Assembly: GCA_963773625.1 (NCBI GenBank)
Contig: CAVZCJ010000008.1
Location: 152,764-216,763 of the forward strand
Length of the DNA: 64,000 nucleotides
Source: DATARH01 sp963773625
GTDB taxonomy: Bacteria; Pseudomonadota; Alphaproteobacteria; ATCC43930; CGMCC-115725
Direction: 5' to 3'
A program made the translations under genes and the position numbers. The notes beneath the pieces are model-generated. The model saw only the letters and a program-made list of their open reading frames with translations. It ran no database searches and was not told the origin of the DNA. Positions 9,125 to 18,752 of the stretch are shown here, in pieces (positions within the stretch are counted from its first letter, which is position 1; each line of letters opens with the position of its first letter).

Positions 9125-9750
9125 TTATCCGTTAGAGGGTTGGCCGAAGCGGTGCTCGCATTCGGCGAGAAACGCGAGCTCCTCTTCGGTCGACTCGCGG
9201 CCGAGAATGGCGTTGCGGTGCGGGAACCGGCCGAAGCGCTCGATGATTTCGCAGATGCAGCCGGGTCATATGGCCGTCGCTGCGGCGGCCCGGCACGGGC
9301 GGCAGGGCCAGCAGCAGATCGAGGCCGCGGCGCTGGTGTTCCAGCACCTCGCTGTGCTCGAACGGCAGGTAGAAGAACAAGCGCCAGGCCGCCGGCACCG
9401 CCTGGTCGAAGCCGCGCTCCAGCGCGCGCATCGTCGTCGCCAGCGCCAAGTGATCGGTGGCGAAGGCGCGCGGGGTCGAACGGAAGACGTTGCGCGGCAC
9501 CTGATCGAGCAGCATGACAAGGGCTAGGGCGCTGAGCGCCTCGGCTTCCCAGTCGTGCAGCTTGCTGGCGGCCGCTTCGTCATGGTCGGCGGCAAAGTTC
9601 TCGCGCACCGCGGCGTCGAATTCCGGGCGTGCTGCGAAACCAGATCTGCTTGTGATGCAGCCGTTCCGGATGGTCGGGCGGCCCGAACCAGAAATCGATG
9701 AGGGTCTGGGCGCGGGCGGGGAGGGGTGGCGGATCGGCGGCGAACGGCAT
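9125..9750 (-). CDS. DUF924 family protein (two frame breaks)
   Basis: Three frame pieces join into one DUF924 protein of about 208 residues. The first piece starts at 9750 with LIDFWFGPPDHPERLHHKQI; the middle piece holds LVMLLDQVPRNVFRSTPRAF and AAWRLFFYLPFEHSE; the last ends with GRFPHRNAILGRESTEEE and a TAA at 9125-9127. All three are hallmark segments of the family, which is TPR-like and has no proven enzyme activity. Breaks lie near 9640 and near 9280. The preserved order and motifs in all three frames argue for sequence errors rather than decay. Confidence 0.68.
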
Positions 9751-10123
9751 CGACCTGCATCGTAATGCGCGCGCCCTGTCGGATCGAACAAGATTTCGCT
9801 CGCGGCGCCGTCGGGCGCGAAAGGGATTTCGCTGTTCCGCCGCCAAAAGGGCGAAACGTGAGGAAAGACAAGGCTTTCAGCCGAGTTTTCGGCTCCGATA
9901 ACAGCGAAATAACAGCGGCGATAACAGCGCGGAAACAGCGGGATATCAGCGGCAATAACAGCGGGAGGCTCGCTGTTTGCGGCTTCGAGTTCGACAAAGG
10001 CGGCGGGCATCACGACGGGAGATAGGATGCCCTCGGCATCGTCAAGAACATAACAAGAACATTTTTTCATTGCACGAGCGGCACGGGCGTCGGATCATCT
10101 TGCGACAGTCGAGGAGATTGCCG
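9751..10123. other. Divergent intergenic region (373 bp) with phased repeats
   Basis: No gene is supported here. The region separates the minus-strand DUF924 gene from the plus-strand GFA gene and should hold both promoters. The part from about 9850 to 10080 is less GC-rich than the flanks. It contains a small hairpin and a row of AACAGCG heptamers, listed as a separate feature. Weak open frames that cross it have no family resemblance. Confidence 0.5.
9879..9977. repeat. Helically phased AACAGCG heptamer array with adjoining hairpin
   Basis: The heptamer AACAGCG begins at 9900, 9911, 9923, 9934 and 9957, with a one-base variant (ATCAGCG) at 9945. The steps are 11, 12, 11, 11 and 12 bp, close to one turn of DNA. 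A reverse-complement copy, CGCTGTT, sits at 9971-9977. Just before the array, AGCCGA (9879-9884) pairs with TCGGCT (9889-9894) across a GTTT loop. Such spacing places every copy on the same face of the helix, as in operator or iteron arrays. No known regulator site was recognised. The unit is too short and has no distinct spacers, so it is not a CRISPR array. Confidence 0.6.
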
Positions 10124-10546
10124 ATGACAATGCGAACCGGTGGATGCCTGTGCGGCGCGATCCGCTACGAAAGCGGCGGCGAGCCGGCGTTTTCGCTGCA
10201 ATGCCATTGCCGCGACTGCCAGCGGCAGAGCGGCACCGCCTATGTCGCGGCGGTGCGGATGCCATCGGCCGAGTTTCGCATCACAAAGGGCACGCCCAAA
10301 AAGTACGTCGCCAAATCCGACGCCGGTAACGAGATCAGCCGGGTGTTCTGCGGCGATTGCGGGGCGCCGCTCTATGTCCAGGTGTCGACCCGGCCGGACC
10401 TCGTCGGCATCCGCGTGTCGAGCTTCGACGACCCGAGCTTCTTCAAGCCCGACGCCGACATCTTCGTCAAAAGCGCCCAGCCGTGGGACCACATGAACCC
10501 GGCCCTGCCGAAGTTCGATACGTACCCGCGGGGGAAGGCGTACTAG
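10124..10546 (+). CDS. GFA (CENP-V/glutathione-dependent formaldehyde-activating) family protein
   Basis: The 140-residue protein has the zinc ligands of the GFA fold: GGCLCGAIRYES near the start, then QCHCRDCQRQSG, and FCGDCGAPLY in the middle. The family binds two zinc ions; a few members act on S-hydroxymethyl-glutathione, while most have no known substrate. The start at 10124 has GAGGAG about 10 bases upstream. The gene is monocistronic here, with the phased repeat region upstream and a hairpin downstream. Confidence 0.85.
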   Translation: MTMRTGGCLCGAIRYESGGEPAFSLQCHCRDCQRQSGTAYVAAVRMPSAEFRITKGTPKKYVAKSDAGNEISRVFCGDCGAPLYVQVSTRPDLVGIRVSSFDDPSFFKPDADIFVKSAQPWDHMNPALPKFDTYPRGKAY

Positions 10547-10618
10547 CGGGCGGAGGAAGCCCCGCCTCCGGGCGGAAGCCGGACCCACTTATCCGGGCGC
10601 GAACGGTTGAAACATGGG

Positions 10619-10636
10619 CCCCGGCTTTCGCCGGGG
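10619..10636. terminator. Hairpin between convergent genes (REP-like palindrome)
   Basis: CCCCGGC (10619-10625), loop TTTC, GCCGGGG (10630-10636). It lies in the 105-bp gap between the convergent GFA gene and the FAD/Fe-S dehydrogenase gene. There is no run of T, so it may act as a two-way weak terminator or be a copy of the common alphaproteobacterial palindrome family with a CCGGCTTTCGCCGG core. Confidence 0.45.
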
Positions 10637-10651
10637 AGCGAGATAGCGTTG

Positions 10652-13547
10652 TCAGCCGCCCGGCCGGGACGCCTCGTCGAGCAGGCGCACGATGTGACGC
10701 GCCTCGCGCTGGGCGCCGTCGGCGATCTGGTGGCGGCAGGAGGTGCCGCAGGCGGCGAGGAGCGTGCCGGGCGCGGCGGCGCGCATCTTGGGCAGCACGC
10801 CGAGTTCCCCGATCCTCAGCGACATCTCGTGATGCTCGGCCTCGTAGCCGAACGACCCGGCCATGCCGCAGCAGGTCGAGTCGAAGGTCTCGACCTTGAG
10901 CTCGGGGATCAGCTTGAGCGTCTCGGCCGCCGCGCCGGCGGTGCCGAACGCCTTCTGGTGGCAGTGACCGTGCAGCAGCGCGGTCTTGCCGGGCATTGCT
11001 GCCAGGGTGAGGTTGAAGCGGCCGACCATGCGCTCGCTGGCGACGAATTCTTCGAAGAGCTGAGCGTGCGCGGCGAGGGCTCTTGCGTCGGGATCGGAGA
11101 GCAGGGACGGGTATTCGTCGCGCAGCGTCAACAGGCAGGACGGTTCCAACCCGATGATTGGCGTGCCGAGAATGACGGCGCCCTTTAGCGCATCGACCAT
11201 ACGCCGCGCCTCAGCGCGCGCCTCGTCGATCAGTCCGGCGGCCAGGAAAGTCCGCCCGCAACACAGCGGCTCGCCGACAAGCGGCTCAGGGGTCGTGACC
11301 CGGTAGCCGGCGCGGGTGAGCACGCGCTCGGCGGCGGCGGCGTTCTCCGGCTCGAAATAGCGGTTGAAGGTGTCAACCAGCAGGACGACCGTGTGCCCGG
11401 TCTCTCCGGGGCTGGCGCCGGCGTAGGGGCGTGATGACCAGCGCGGCAGCGCTCGCTCGGCGCTGAGACCTAAGACGCGTTCACCGAGCCGCGCCAGCAG
11501 TCCGCCGGGTTTGCGCAGGTTGAGCAGCCCGGCGAACTTCGAGGCCCACGGCGCGTAGCGAGGCAGATAGGCGATGAGACGGTCGCGCGCCGTCAGCTTG
11601 TGGCGCTTGCGGTATTGCGCGAGGAACTCGAGCTTCATCTTCGCCATGTCGACGCCGGTCGGACATTCGCGGCGGCAGCCCTTGCACGAGACGCAGAGCG
11701 ACATGGTCTCGGCCATCGCGTCCGAGGTCAGCGCGTCGGGGCCGAGCTGGCCGGAGAGCGCGAGGCGCAAGCGTGTTGGCGCGGCCGCGGGTCAAATGCT
11801 GCTCGTCGCCGGTGGCGCGGTACGACGGGCACATCACGCCCGGGTCGGATTTGCGGCAGGCGCCGTTGTTGTTGCACATCTCGGCGGCGCTGGCGAAACC
11901 GCCCCATTCCGACCAGTCGAACGCGGTCTCGACCGGGATTTGCCGGTAATCGGGCTTGAAGCGGAAGAGCGAACGGTCGTCCATCTTTGGCGGCCGGACG
12001 ATTTTGCCGGGGTTGAAGAGCCCGGACGGATCGAACTTGTCCTTCACCTCCTCGAAGGCGCGGACGATGCGCGAGCCATACATCGGCTCAAGAAACTCGG
12101 AGCGGACGATGCCGTCGCCGTGCTCGCCCGAATGCGAGCCCTTGTACTCGCGCACCATCGCGAAGGCTTCCTCGGCGATCGCGCGCATCTGCTTCGCGCC
12201 GAGGTCCTGCTTGAGATTGATCACCGGCCGCACGTGCAGGGTGCCGACCGAGGCATGGGCGTACCATGTGCCGTTGGTGCCGTGCTTGTGGAAGACCTGG
12301 GTCAGCCGGTCGGTATACTCGGCGAGATCTTCGAGCCGCACTGCGCAATCCTCGATAAAGGAGATCGGTTTCCCGTCGCCCTTCATCGACATCATGATGT
12401 TGAGGCCCTCTTTGCGGACGTTCCACACCGCGCTCTGGAAGGCGGGATCGGTCGCCTCGATGACGCTGCCGGGGAAGCCGAGGTCGCCCATCAGCTCGAC
12501 GAGTTGCTTGAGGCGCCTGAGATTGTCGTCGGCGTCGGGGCCGGCGAATTCGGTGAGGAGGATCGCCTCGGGCTCGCCCTGAACGAAGCGGTCGACCGTG
12601 GCGCGGAACATCGGAATGTCGCGCGCCAGCTCGATCATCGTGCGGTCGACCAGCTCGACCGCCGCGGGGCCTAGCTTCACGATGTGCTGGGTCGCGTCCA
12701 TCGCCTTGTAGAAGCTTGGGAAATGGCAGATGCCGAGGACCCGGTGCGGCGGGATCGGCTGCAGGTCGAGTTCGATCTCGGTGAAGAAGGCGAGGGTGCC
12801 TTCGGAGCCGACGAGCAGATTGGCCATGTTGTGGCCTTCGTCGGACAGCATGTCGATGTTGTAGCCACCGACCTTGCGCAACAGCTTGGGGATGCGGGCG
12901 TCGATCTCGTCGGCCTCGCGGCGGTGCAGCGCGCGCATGTCGCTGACGAGGTTGCGATAGCGCTCGGGCTGCACATCCTCGCCGAAATTGCTCGGCACCT
13001 CGCCGAAATGCGCCGAGGTGCCGTCGGCGAGGATGGCATCGATGGCGCGCACGTTGTGCACCATGTTGCCGTAGCGGATCGAGCGCGCACCGCAGGAATT
13101 GTTGGCGGTCATGCCGCCGATCGTCGCGCGATCGCCGGTCGAGACATCGACCGGGAACCACAATTTGTGCTGGCGGAGGCGGGCATTGAGCCGCTCCATG
13201 ACGACGCCGGGCTGCACCTTGACCCGCCGCGCTTCGGTGTCGATCTCGCCGACCCCCTGCATGTACTTGCTGCACTCGACGACGAGCGCGCGGTTGACGG
13301 TCTGGCCGCATTGCGAAGTGCCGCCGCCGCGCGGCAGCACCGGCACGCCTTCCTCGCGCGCGATCTGGATCGCGGTCGCGATGTCGTCTTTGTCCCTGGC
13401 AACAACGACGCCCAGCGGCTCGATCTGGTAGATCGACGCGTCGGTCGAGTAGCGGCCGCGGGTGAACGGGTCGAACATGACGTCGCCTTTGATCTCGCGG
13501 CGCAGGCGGTCTTCAAGGCGGGCGGAAGGCGGCGTATCGAGAGGCAT
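10652..13547 (-). CDS. FAD- and Fe-S-binding 2-hydroxyacid (D-lactate/glycolate type) dehydrogenase (one frame break)
   Basis: One protein of about 965 residues is read in two frames. The N-terminal two thirds holds the FAD_binding_4 domain (VLPRGGGTSQCGQTV, then TIGGMTANNSCGARSIRYGN) and the FAD-oxidase C domain ending in HSGEHGDGIVRSEF and DPSGLFNPGKIV. The rest holds two iron-sulphur segments (CNNNGACRK and CVSCKGCRRECPTGVD) and two CCG modules (LCCGRTFLA and TCCGMAGSFGYE). The frame changes at about 11771, where RANTL should run directly into RLALSGQLG, consistent with one extra G. The family oxidises a 2-hydroxyacid and passes electrons to quinone. ATG 13547 is the preferred start. A divergent aminotransferase of glyoxylate type lies upstream, which fits glycolate or lactate metabolism. 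Confidence 0.82.
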
Positions 13548-13756
13548 GGCAACCGTCAGGATTGGCAAGCGGAAGGCAAAGATATGCCGTCAACCGCCTG
13601 GGATACGAAAGAAATCAACGAAACGCCCCCGACCGTATCGCGGTCACGATGCCACCCTGGCGCGGCTATGATGAGACCTACCCGGTCGCGGGAATATGGG
13701 AGGCGGCGATTCGACCTGATATGGTAATTGCCGAGCGCACCGACGAGCTTTGTCCC

Positions 13757-14939
13757 ATGAAAAACACCGCCCCTGTTCATACCGGCCGGCATTTCCTGCA
13801 GATCCCCGGGCCGACCAACGTGCCCGACCGGGTGCTGCACGCGATGTCGTTTCCGACGATCGACCATCGCGGGCCCGAATTCTCGACGCTTGGCAAGGAA
13901 GTCGTCGCCGGGATGAAGCGGGTGTTTCAGACGCAGGGCACGGTGGTGATGTATCCGTCGTCGGGCACCGGGGCGTGGGAGGCGGCGCTGGTCAACACGC
14001 TGTCGCCCGGCGACAAGGTGCTGATGTTCGAGACCGGCCAGTTCGCGACACAGTGGCGGCAGATGGCCGGGCGGCTCGGCATCGAGATCGAGTTCGTGCC
14101 GGGCGATTGGCGGCACGGGGTCGATCCGGCGCAGGTCGAGGAAATATTGACCGCGCGACCGCGAACACCGGGTCAAGGCGGTGTGCATCGTCCATAACGA
14201 GACCTCGACCGGGGTCGTCAGCCGGGTCGGGGAGGTGCGCGCGGCGATCGACCGGGCGCGCCACCCGGCGCTGTTCATGGTCGACACGATCTCCTCGCTG
14301 GCGTCGATCGACTATCGCCACGATGAGTGGAAGGTCGACGTCACCGTGGCCGGTTCGCAGAAGGGGCTGATGCTGCCGCCCGGGCTTGGCTTTAACGCGG
14401 TATCCGACAAGGCGCTGGCGGCATCGAAGACCGCGAAGCTGACGCGCTCCTACTGGGACTGGCAGGCGATGCTGGAAACCGGGACGACCGGGTTCTTCCC
14501 CTACACGCCCGGCACCAACCTGCTCTACGGGCTGCGCGAGGCCTTGAAGATGCTGCTCGACGAGGAGGGGCTCGACAATGTCTTCGCCCGTCATGCCCGC
14601 CACGGCGAGGCGACCCGGCGCGCGGTCGCCGGCTGGGGGCTCGAGACGGTCTGCCTCGACCCGCGCGAGCATTCCAACTCGCTGACCGCGGTGCTGGTGC
14701 CCGAAGGGCATGACGCCGACAGACTGCGCGAGACGATTCTCGACGCCTACGACATGTCGCTCGGCACCGGGCTCGGCAAGATGAAGGGCAAGATATTCCG
14801 CATCGGCCATCTCGGCCATTTCAACGATCTGATGCTGTGCGGCACGCTGTGCGGGGTTGAGATGGGATTGGCCAAGGCCGGGGTGCCGCACAAGGCCGGC
14901 GGCGTCGCCGCGGCGCTCGCCTATCTCGGCCAGGCCTGA
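13757..14939 (+). CDS. Class V aminotransferase, serine-glyoxylate/alanine-glyoxylate type (one frame break)
   Basis: The protein, about 393 residues, opens with the typical LQIPGPTNVPDRVLHAM and continues through YPSSGTGAWEAALVNTL. After a frame change near 14155 it continues with VCIVHNETSTGV and VDTISSLASIDYRHDEW. The PLP lysine is in VAGSQKGLMLPPGLGF. The break is explained by one extra base between ILTA and DREHRVKAV. Enzymes of this family transfer an amino group from serine or alanine to glyoxylate in the cytoplasm. The start is ATG 13757. The gene is divergent from the hydroxyacid dehydrogenase and 10 bp upstream of the hydratase gene, so the two plus-strand genes are probably one operon. 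Confidence 0.83.
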
Positions 14940-14949
14940 GGAGAACGCG

Positions 14950-15699
14950 ATGACCCCCGACCAGATCGACCGCGCCGCCAACGCTCTCGTCGCCGCTCGC
15001 AGGGGCGCCGCGATCGCTGCGCTCCCGGCCGACGCGATCCCGCAATCTGAAGCGGATTCCTACCAGATCCAGGATGCGGTGCGCGCCAAGCTCGGCGAGC
15101 AGGTCGGCGGCTGGAAGGTCGGGATTTCGCCGTTGGGCGGGCATTTCGCCGCGCCGATCTATGCCTCGACCGTGTGTGCGAGCCCGGCGAGCCTGCCGGC
15201 CAAGGGCTTCAAGATCATCGGCATCGAGTGCGAGATCGGGTTCCGGTTCAACAAGGCCCTGCCGGCGCGCCCCGAGCCCTATACGCGGCACGAGGTGCTC
15301 GAGGCGGCATCGCTGCATCCGACGATCGAGATCGTCAACTCGCGCTACCAGGATTTCCGCTCGCTCGACCGGTTGTTGGTGCTGGCCGACAATTTCTCCA
15401 ACGGCGGGCTCGTTTATGGGCCGGCGGCCTCGAACTGGGACGGGATCGATCTCGCCCATCCGCCGATCGAGGTGACCGCCGACGGCAAGCATTTCGCCGA
15501 CTGCACCGGGTTGCGCGCCGGAACGCCGATCGAGCTGGTGCTCGCGGCGGTGCAGCATGCCAACGGTCGCGGCGGTATCGCCGCCGGCACGGTGATCACC
15601 ACCGGGACCCACACCGGCCTGGTCTTCACCGAGCCAGGGGTCAAGATCGCCGCCGATTACGGCAGGCTCGGCCGGGTCGAGGTTGCGTTTCCGGCCTGA
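14950..15699 (+). CDS. 2-keto-4-pentenoate hydratase-like (FAH superfamily) protein
   Basis: The 249-residue protein shows the MhpD-type hydratase pattern: GWKVGISPLGGHFAAPIY near residue 55, then IIGIECEIGFRF with the acidic metal ligands, HPTIEIVNSRYQD, and GTVITTGTHTGLVFTEPG near the end. These enzymes add water to 2-hydroxy-dienoates or related keto acids, with a divalent metal. A clear GAGGAG lies before ATG 14950, 10 bp after the aminotransferase stop. The stop overlaps the cytochrome b561 start. The natural substrate cannot be told from sequence. Confidence 0.82.
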   Translation: MTPDQIDRAANALVAARRGAAIAALPADAIPQSEADSYQIQDAVRAKLGEQVGGWKVGISPLGGHFAAPIYASTVCASPASLPAKGFKIIGIECEIGFRFNKALPARPEPYTRHEVLEAASLHPTIEIVNSRYQDFRSLDRLLVLADNFSNGGLVYGPAASNWDGIDLAHPPIEVTADGKHFADCTGLRAGTPIELVLAAVQHANGRGGIAAGTVITTGTHTGLVFTEPGVKIAADYGRLGRVEVAFPA

Positions 15700-16236
15700 T
15701 GGAGACCAACTACGACCCGATCACCCGTTTTCTGCATTGGCTCAATGCGATCCTCGCGACCCTCGCGATCGCGCTGGCCTACGGCATTTCGGGAGCGCCG
15801 CGGCATAGCGCCGCGCGCGAATGGCTGCTGACGCTGCATGGCTCGGTCGGGATCGCCATCCTCGCCGTCGTGCTGTTCTGGGCGGGTTGGCGGCTGCGTC
15901 ACCGCGCGCCACCGCTGTGGCCGGTACTGACCCGGCTCGAAATCGTCCTGGCGCACGCGACGCAAGCGGCGCTCTTCCTGCTCTTCATCGCAATGCCGAT
16001 CTCGGGCTACGCGATCCTCGCCGCGTCCGGCCGGAATGGTGAGCTTCTTCGGCCTTGTCGCGATCCCGCCGCTGGTGCCGCAAAGCGGCCGGCTAGCGCA
16101 GGTGGCGGTGGCGTTGCACCTGGGCGGCGAGTTCCTGATCTACGGGTTCGTCACGCTGCATGTCGCCGCCGCGCTGATGCACGGCCTCTTCTGGCGCGAC
16201 GGCGTCTTCGAGCGGATGCTGCCGCGGCGCGACTAG
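15699..16236 (+). CDS. Cytochrome b561 (one frame break)
   Basis: The protein, about 178 residues, has four membrane segments. It begins YDPITRFLHWLNAILATLAI, with the first haem histidine in FLHW, then LLTLHGSVGIAILAVV. After a frame change near 16037, VSFFGLVAIPPLVP and LHLGGEFLIYGFVTLHVAAAL carry further histidines. Family members are diheme membrane proteins that move electrons between quinol and other carriers. The ATG overlaps the hydratase stop (TGATG), which indicates translational coupling. The C terminus overlaps the convergent DUF2794 gene by 4 bp. Confidence 0.78.
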
Positions 16237-16592
16237 GCTGGACCCGAGGTCACCAGCGACAACTTGCTGCGGAAGACTTCCAGCGCTTCGGCGAGCGTCG
16301 CGCCGGCGCTCAGTCGCTGATGGCCGCTCATCACAAAATATTCGGGCGGGGCCGATGGCGACGGCTTGAACTTGACCATCGTGTAGACCGCGCTTTCGTG
16401 GGTATGACGGAACACCGAGAACAGCGCCCGCCCATCGCGATGGTCGATCGCGTAGTCGCGCCATACGCCGCGCGACACGTTGCGGCTGTAAAGACCGAGC
16501 AGCTGGTTCATTTCCGAGCGGGTGAAAAACTGTGGGCGGCGCCCCGCCCGGTAATCGCGCAGAGGAAACACTGTCGCGTTCGTGGTCTTCAT
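16233..16592 (-). CDS. DUF2794 family protein
   Basis: The 119-residue protein has the pattern of the alphaproteobacterial DUF2794 family: VFPLRDYRAGRRPQFFTRSE, then LGLYSRNVSRGVWRDYAID and RHTHESAVYTMVKF. The function is unknown. ATG 16592 is chosen because it gives the usual family N terminus; an upstream extension has no support. The gene stands alone, convergent with cytochrome b561 and divergent from the YfgM-like gene. Confidence 0.75.
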   Translation of the reverse strand: MKTTNATVFPLRDYRAGRRPQFFTRSEMNQLLGLYSRNVSRGVWRDYAIDHRDGRALFSVFRHTHESAVYTMVKFKPSPSAPPEYFVMSGHQRLSAGATLAEALEVFRSKLSLVTSGPA

Positions 16593-16769
16593 CGGCGACC
16601 GTCGCTCAATGTCATCGAGCTGTAATTTTGAACATTTCGGCCGATGCGTCCACCGTCTTGCACGTTCGCGCAACCCTGCTGCGGCACCGTTGCACAAGGA
16701 CGTGGTTTGGCTCGCCTCGGCGACGGAAATATGTTAGCCAGCCGCTCTGCGCGGGGGTTCGAGGCGTTT

Positions 16770-17411
16770 GTGAGCGACATTTTCCGCGAAATCGACGAAG
16801 AGCTACGCCGCGACAATCTGTTGAAGCTGTGGCGGCTCTATGGCCGCTATGTCATCGGCGCGGTGGTAGTCGTGCTGGCGATCGCGGCGGGGATTGTCGC
16901 TTGGCGCAATCATCAGCTGTCCGCGCGTCAGGCCGTCTCGGTGCGTTACGCCGCGGCGATGCAGTTGTTGCGCCAAGGCAAGGATGCGGAGGCGGCCAAG
17001 ATCTTCGACGCGATTGCCCACGAGGGCAGCGGATTCGGAATATTGGCGGATTTCGAGGCGGCGAGTCTCGCCGCCAAATCCGGTGACCTTAAGGCCGCGA
17101 TCGCCGCCTATGATCGGCTCGCCGCCTCGACCGTTATCGACCCCGAGCTGCGCGATGTCGCCACTCTGCTTTCGGTGATGAACAGCCTTGGCGACGCCGA
17201 TCCACAAGCGCTCATCGCGCGGCTCAAGCCGCTTACCGACGCCGGCAATCCGTGGCACGCCACCGCGCTGGAATTGACGGCGTCGGCCCAGCTTCAGGCC
17301 GGCAACAAGACGGCTGCACTCGACATCTACAAGCAGCTCGCGGACGACCAGCACGCACCCGAAGGAGTCCGCAGCCGAGCCGCCGAACTGGCTTCCGCGC
17401 TGAAGCCGTGA
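16770..17411 (+). CDS. YfgM-like TPR membrane protein
   Basis: The 213-residue protein has a short cytoplasmic N terminus (SDIFREIDEELRRDNLLKLW), one membrane segment near residues 30-47, and a periplasmic tail with TPR-like helices (ADFEAASLAAKSGDLKAAIA). This is the plan of YfgM, which associates with the SecYEG translocon and PpiD. The GTG at 16770 is preferred because the family N terminus starts there and GAGG lies 8 bases upstream; an ATG at 16731 is in frame. The order yfgM-bamB-der is conserved in many proteobacteria and supports the call. Confidence 0.75.
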   Translation: MSDIFREIDEELRRDNLLKLWRLYGRYVIGAVVVVLAIAAGIVAWRNHQLSARQAVSVRYAAAMQLLRQGKDAEAAKIFDAIAHEGSGFGILADFEAASLAAKSGDLKAAIAAYDRLAASTVIDPELRDVATLLSVMNSLGDADPQALIARLKPLTDAGNPWHATALELTASAQLQAGNKTAALDIYKQLADDQHAPEGVRSRAAELASALKP

Positions 17412-17421
17412 CCGGCGTTCG

Positions 17422-18738
17422 CTGTCGATAAATCGCCGACAATTTGTAGCGACCGCGGCCGCGTCGCTGACGAGCGCGTGTGGCCTGTTCGAGAAAAAGA
17501 AGGCGCGGCTGCCGGGCGAGCGGATTGCGGTTCTGGGGCTCGATCGCTCGGTCGAGCCCGATCCAAAATTGGCCAATCTGGCGGTCACGCTGCCGCCGCC
17601 CGCGGTCAACCCGGACTGGCCGGAACCGGGGGGCAATCCCGCTCACATTATGGGGAACCCGGCGTTGGGGAACCAGGTCAAGCGGGCGTGGGACCGGAGC
17701 ATTGGCGACGGGTCGTCGCGTTATACGCGCGTCATGTCCCAACCGGTCATCGCCAAGGGCCGGGTTTTCGCGATGGATGGCGGCGTCCAGGTCAGCGCGC
17801 TCGATGCCGCTAGCGGCGCGAAGGTCTGGCAGGTCGATTTGAAGCCGGAAAAGTTGCGCGGCACGGCGTTTGGCGGCGGGCCCTGCTTTTGGAACGACCG
17901 GCTCTACGTCTCTACGGGATTTGCCGAGGTCGTGGCGCTCGACCCGGCCAACGGGGCCGTCATCTGGCGCCAGAACGTCGGGTCGCCGGTTCACGCCGCG
18001 CCGACCGTCGTCGAGAACCGCATCTTTGTCGTTACCGTGGATAACGAGCTGGTCGCTCTCTCGGCCGCTGACGGTAGCCGGCTGTGGTCGCACAACGGCA
18101 TTCCAGAGGCCGCGGGTCTGCTCGGTGGCAGCAGTCCCGCGGTCGAAGGCGAGAATGTTGTCGTCGCCTACAGCTCGGGCGAGCTTTTTGCGCTGCGGGT
18201 CGAGAATGGCCGCGCGGTGTGGAACGAGAACCTGGCCTCGGGCCGGAACCTTAACGCCATCGCGGCCATGGCCGATATCCATGGCCGCCCGGTTATCGAT
18301 CGCGGCCGGGTGTTCGCGGTCAGCCACAGCGGGCGGATGATGGCGATCGAGCTGCGCACCGGCGCGCATGTGTGGGAACAGGACATGGCGAGCAGCCATC
18401 AGCCCTGGTCCGTCGGCGATTTCGTGTTCCTGCTCGCCAACGACAACGAGGTCGTCTGCCTGACCCGCAACGAGGGAAAGGTGCGGTGGGCGCAGCCGCT
18501 GCCGCATTACGAAGACGAGAAGAAAAAGGAAGACCCGATCCGTTGGGCGGGGCCAGTGCTCGGCGGCGGTCAGCTGATCGCGCTGTCCTCGACCGGAGAG
18601 GCGATTTACGTCTCGCCGACGACTGGCGAAATACTCGGTAAGAACGGTCTGTCGGACCGCTGTTATCTGGGGCCGGTGATCGCCGACAATACTCTCTATA
18701 TGTTGACCGATGACGCCGATTTGGCGGCCTACCGGTAG
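17422..18738 (+). CDS. bamB: Outer membrane assembly lipoprotein BamB-like (start codon unclear)
   Basis: The protein is a PQQ-type beta propeller, with repeats such as VSALDAASGAKVWQVDLKPE, VVALDPANGAVIWRQNVGSP and LVALSAADGSRLWSHNGIP. The N terminus is unusual: the frame opens with INRRQFVATAAASLTSACG, which is a twin-arginine-like signal joined to a lipobox (LTSAC), followed by LFEKKKARLPGERIAVLG as in BamB. No ATG, GTG or TTG precedes this in frame. The candidates are CTG 17422, or GTG 17409 (overlapping the upstream TGA) if one base is wrong. BamB supports the BAM complex that inserts outer-membrane beta barrels. It lies between the yfgM-like gene and der. Confidence 0.82.
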   Translation: MSINRRQFVATAAASLTSACGLFEKKKARLPGERIAVLGLDRSVEPDPKLANLAVTLPPPAVNPDWPEPGGNPAHIMGNPALGNQVKRAWDRSIGDGSSRYTRVMSQPVIAKGRVFAMDGGVQVSALDAASGAKVWQVDLKPEKLRGTAFGGGPCFWNDRLYVSTGFAEVVALDPANGAVIWRQNVGSPVHAAPTVVENRIFVVTVDNELVALSAADGSRLWSHNGIPEAAGLLGGSSPAVEGENVVVAYSSGELFALRVENGRAVWNENLASGRNLNAIAAMADIHGRPVIDRGRVFAVSHSGRMMAIELRTGAHVWEQDMASSHQPWSVGDFVFLLANDNEVVCLTRNEGKVRWAQPLPHYEDEKKKEDPIRWAGPVLGGGQLIALSSTGEAIYVSPTTGEILGKNGLSDRCYLGPVIADNTLYMLTDDADLAAYR

Positions 18739-18752
18739 ATGGTGGTGCGGCG

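Noticed and set aside
9897..9965. CRISPR array
   Set aside because: The repeat unit is 7 bases at 11-12 bp steps with no unique spacers and no cas genes.
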